In this document: in pieces, positions 14,017 through 15,090 of the stretch
How positions within the stretch are numbered: the first letter of the stretch is position 1
Layout: each line of letters opens with the position of its first letter
NCBI GenBank assembly: GCA_937988865.1
Contig: CALKHV010000161.1
Span: forward strand, 1 to 15,090
DNA from: an uncultured Propionibacteriaceae bacterium
GTDB lineage: Bacteria > Actinomycetota > Actinomycetes > Propionibacteriales > Propionibacteriaceae
Direction of reading: 5' to 3'
Length of the DNA: 15,090 nt
The notes under the pieces: generated by a model
Told to the model about the DNA's origin: nothing
The model's database searches: none
What the model saw: the letters and a program-made list of their open reading frames with translations, nothing else
Program-made: the position numbers and the translations under genes

Positions 14017-15090
14017 TCACCGCCTCAACCGCAGCCCGCGCGGCGTCAGGTGGAAGCCCGCCGCTTCGAGGGCCGTCGCCAGCGGGTGGTCCGACCCCAG
14101 CACCTGACCCCCGTCGATCTTCTCGACCGTCAACTTCCCCAGGTGCCCTGCGTGCACGACTCCGGCCAGAGCGGACGCCGCCGCCCCCAGCACCGCAGGG
14201 TCATCACCCCAACTCAACAGCGTGCGTCCGCCGCGTTCGACGTAGAGCACGAGCTCGCCATCGGCGACCACGACCATCGCGCCGGCCTTGCGTCCGGGCT
14301 GGTGCGTCCCGGGATGCGAAGGCCACCCCAAGGACGCCCCGTACGGGTTGGCCGGGTCGCACGCTGCGAGCACGAGTGTCGTCACCCCGGACGACGAGAC
14401 TTTCGGCAACGCCCGCAACCGGTCGACGGCCCCGACCGTCCCGAACTGGGCGGCCCCGAGCCCGGTCACGAAGTACCCCCGACGCACGGCCCCGGCCTCC
14501 TCGGCCGCCGACAACACCTTGTAGACCGCCGAGAATCCGCCCTCGAGCCCCTCGGATGCCACCGAACCTCGCGTCAGCACCCCGTACCGGTCGAGCAACA
14601 CCTCCGACGACGCCACCGCCCGAGCAGTCACGTCCACCTCGCGCGCCGGCAGCAGTGACCAACGTCCCGCCCCCTCGGGCGGCCCCGTCGGACGCGGCAT
14701 CGCCCCCCGCAGGCGTCCCGGGCGTCCGCCGTAGCGACTCTGCCGTGGCCCCACCGCAGCCCGCTTGTGCGTCGTCGACCCCCCAGCGAGGTGCGCGCGC
14801 AGGGGCGCGATCGTGTCGTTCGTCAGCTGACCGGCCCAGACCAGCCGCCACAAGGCAGCGGAAAGGTCACCGTCAGACAGCAGCCCCAACCGGTCTGACA
14901 AGGCACGGAAGAAGTAGGCCCCGCCCCCGACCAAGGCCTGGACGACTGCGTCCTCCACCACCCCGGACGCCTCCTGCTCCACCGTCAGCGTCAGCGGCGC
15001 CACATCGGCCAGGTGAAGCGAGATCCACCCGTCAGCCCCGGCGATCTCGCCGTGCCCCTGCCACAGCACCTCCCCGGACGACGTCAGCTC
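14017..15090 (-). CDS. lhr: Lhr-family ATP-dependent helicase, C-terminal part (5' end outside window)
   Basis: The window holds the last 357 residues of a long (usually about 1,500-residue) superfamily 2 helicase of actinobacteria involved in DNA repair. The helicase core lies upstream of the window, so no Walker motifs are present. The visible part begins ELTSSGEVLWQGHGEI and continues GWISLHLADVAPLTL, a conserved stretch of the Lhr C-terminal region. RYGVLTRGSVASEGLEGGFSAVYKVL resembles its winged-helix segment, and NPYGASLGWP is another recognisable motif of the family. The frame is open to the window edge; a GTG at 15067-15069 is internal and is not a start. The close link to nei2 mirrors the adjacent lhr and nei genes of mycobacteria. 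Confidence 0.93.
   Translation of the reverse strand, partial: ELTSSGEVLWQGHGEIAGADGWISLHLADVAPLTLTVEQEASGVVEDAVVQALVGGGAYFFRALSDRLGLLSDGDLSAALWRLVWAGQLTNDTIAPLRAHLAGGSTTHKRAAVGPRQSRYGGRPGRLRGAMPRPTGPPEGAGRWSLLPAREVDVTARAVASSEVLLDRYGVLTRGSVASEGLEGGFSAVYKVLSAAEEAGAVRRGYFVTGLGAAQFGTVGAVDRLRALPKVSSSGVTTLVLAACDPANPYGASLGWPSHPGTHQPGRKAGAMVVVADGELVLYVERGGRTLLSWGDDPAVLGAAASALAGVVHAGHLGKLTVEKIDGGQVLGSDHPLATALEAAGFHLTPRGLRLRR

Overview
The window is GC-rich DNA, with dense gene packing, frequent GTG starts and several apparently leaderless genes. This points to a high-GC actinobacterium. The glpABC set (anaerobic glycerol-3-phosphate oxidation), the MmpL-type transporter and the lhr-nei2 DNA-repair pair fit a facultatively anaerobic actinobacterium, possibly of the Propionibacteriaceae. 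The family assignment is inference.

Layout, left to right. A threonine synthase gene (thrC, minus strand, last few codons cut off by the window edge) faces away from an MFS transporter gene (plus strand). The gap between them holds four copies of a ~51-bp tandem repeat. The MFS gene converges on a cytoplasmic family 3 glycoside hydrolase (minus). Upstream of the hydrolase lies a 46-nt near-perfect hairpin, just downstream of a tight minus-strand operon glpA-glpB-glpC with 4-nt gene overlaps. The operon's promoter region (197 bp, several dyads) is shared with a divergent MmpL/RND transporter gene (plus). After the transporter come a hairpin and a four-copy, 23-bp direct-repeat array that abuts the promoter of an AAA_14/DUF4143 ATPase gene. 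The window ends with convergent nei2 (DNA glycosylase) and the 3' part of lhr (helicase), both minus.

How the genes work together. GlpABC forms a three-subunit flavin/iron-sulfur dehydrogenase that passes electrons from glycerol-3-phosphate to the quinone pool. Lhr and Nei2 form a DNA-repair module. The other genes are single units without an obvious shared pathway. The DUF4143 ATPase with its private repeat array looks like an inserted accessory gene and is the least understood part.

Two window-wide patterns stand out. Four genes (thrC, the MFS gene, the mmpL-like gene and the DUF4143 gene) have a -10-like hexamer ending exactly six bases before the start codon, which predicts leaderless mRNAs. 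The hexamer GCGTCC/GGACGC occurs about 105 times, several-fold more than base composition predicts, and Gly-Arg pairs are preferentially written GGA-CGC.
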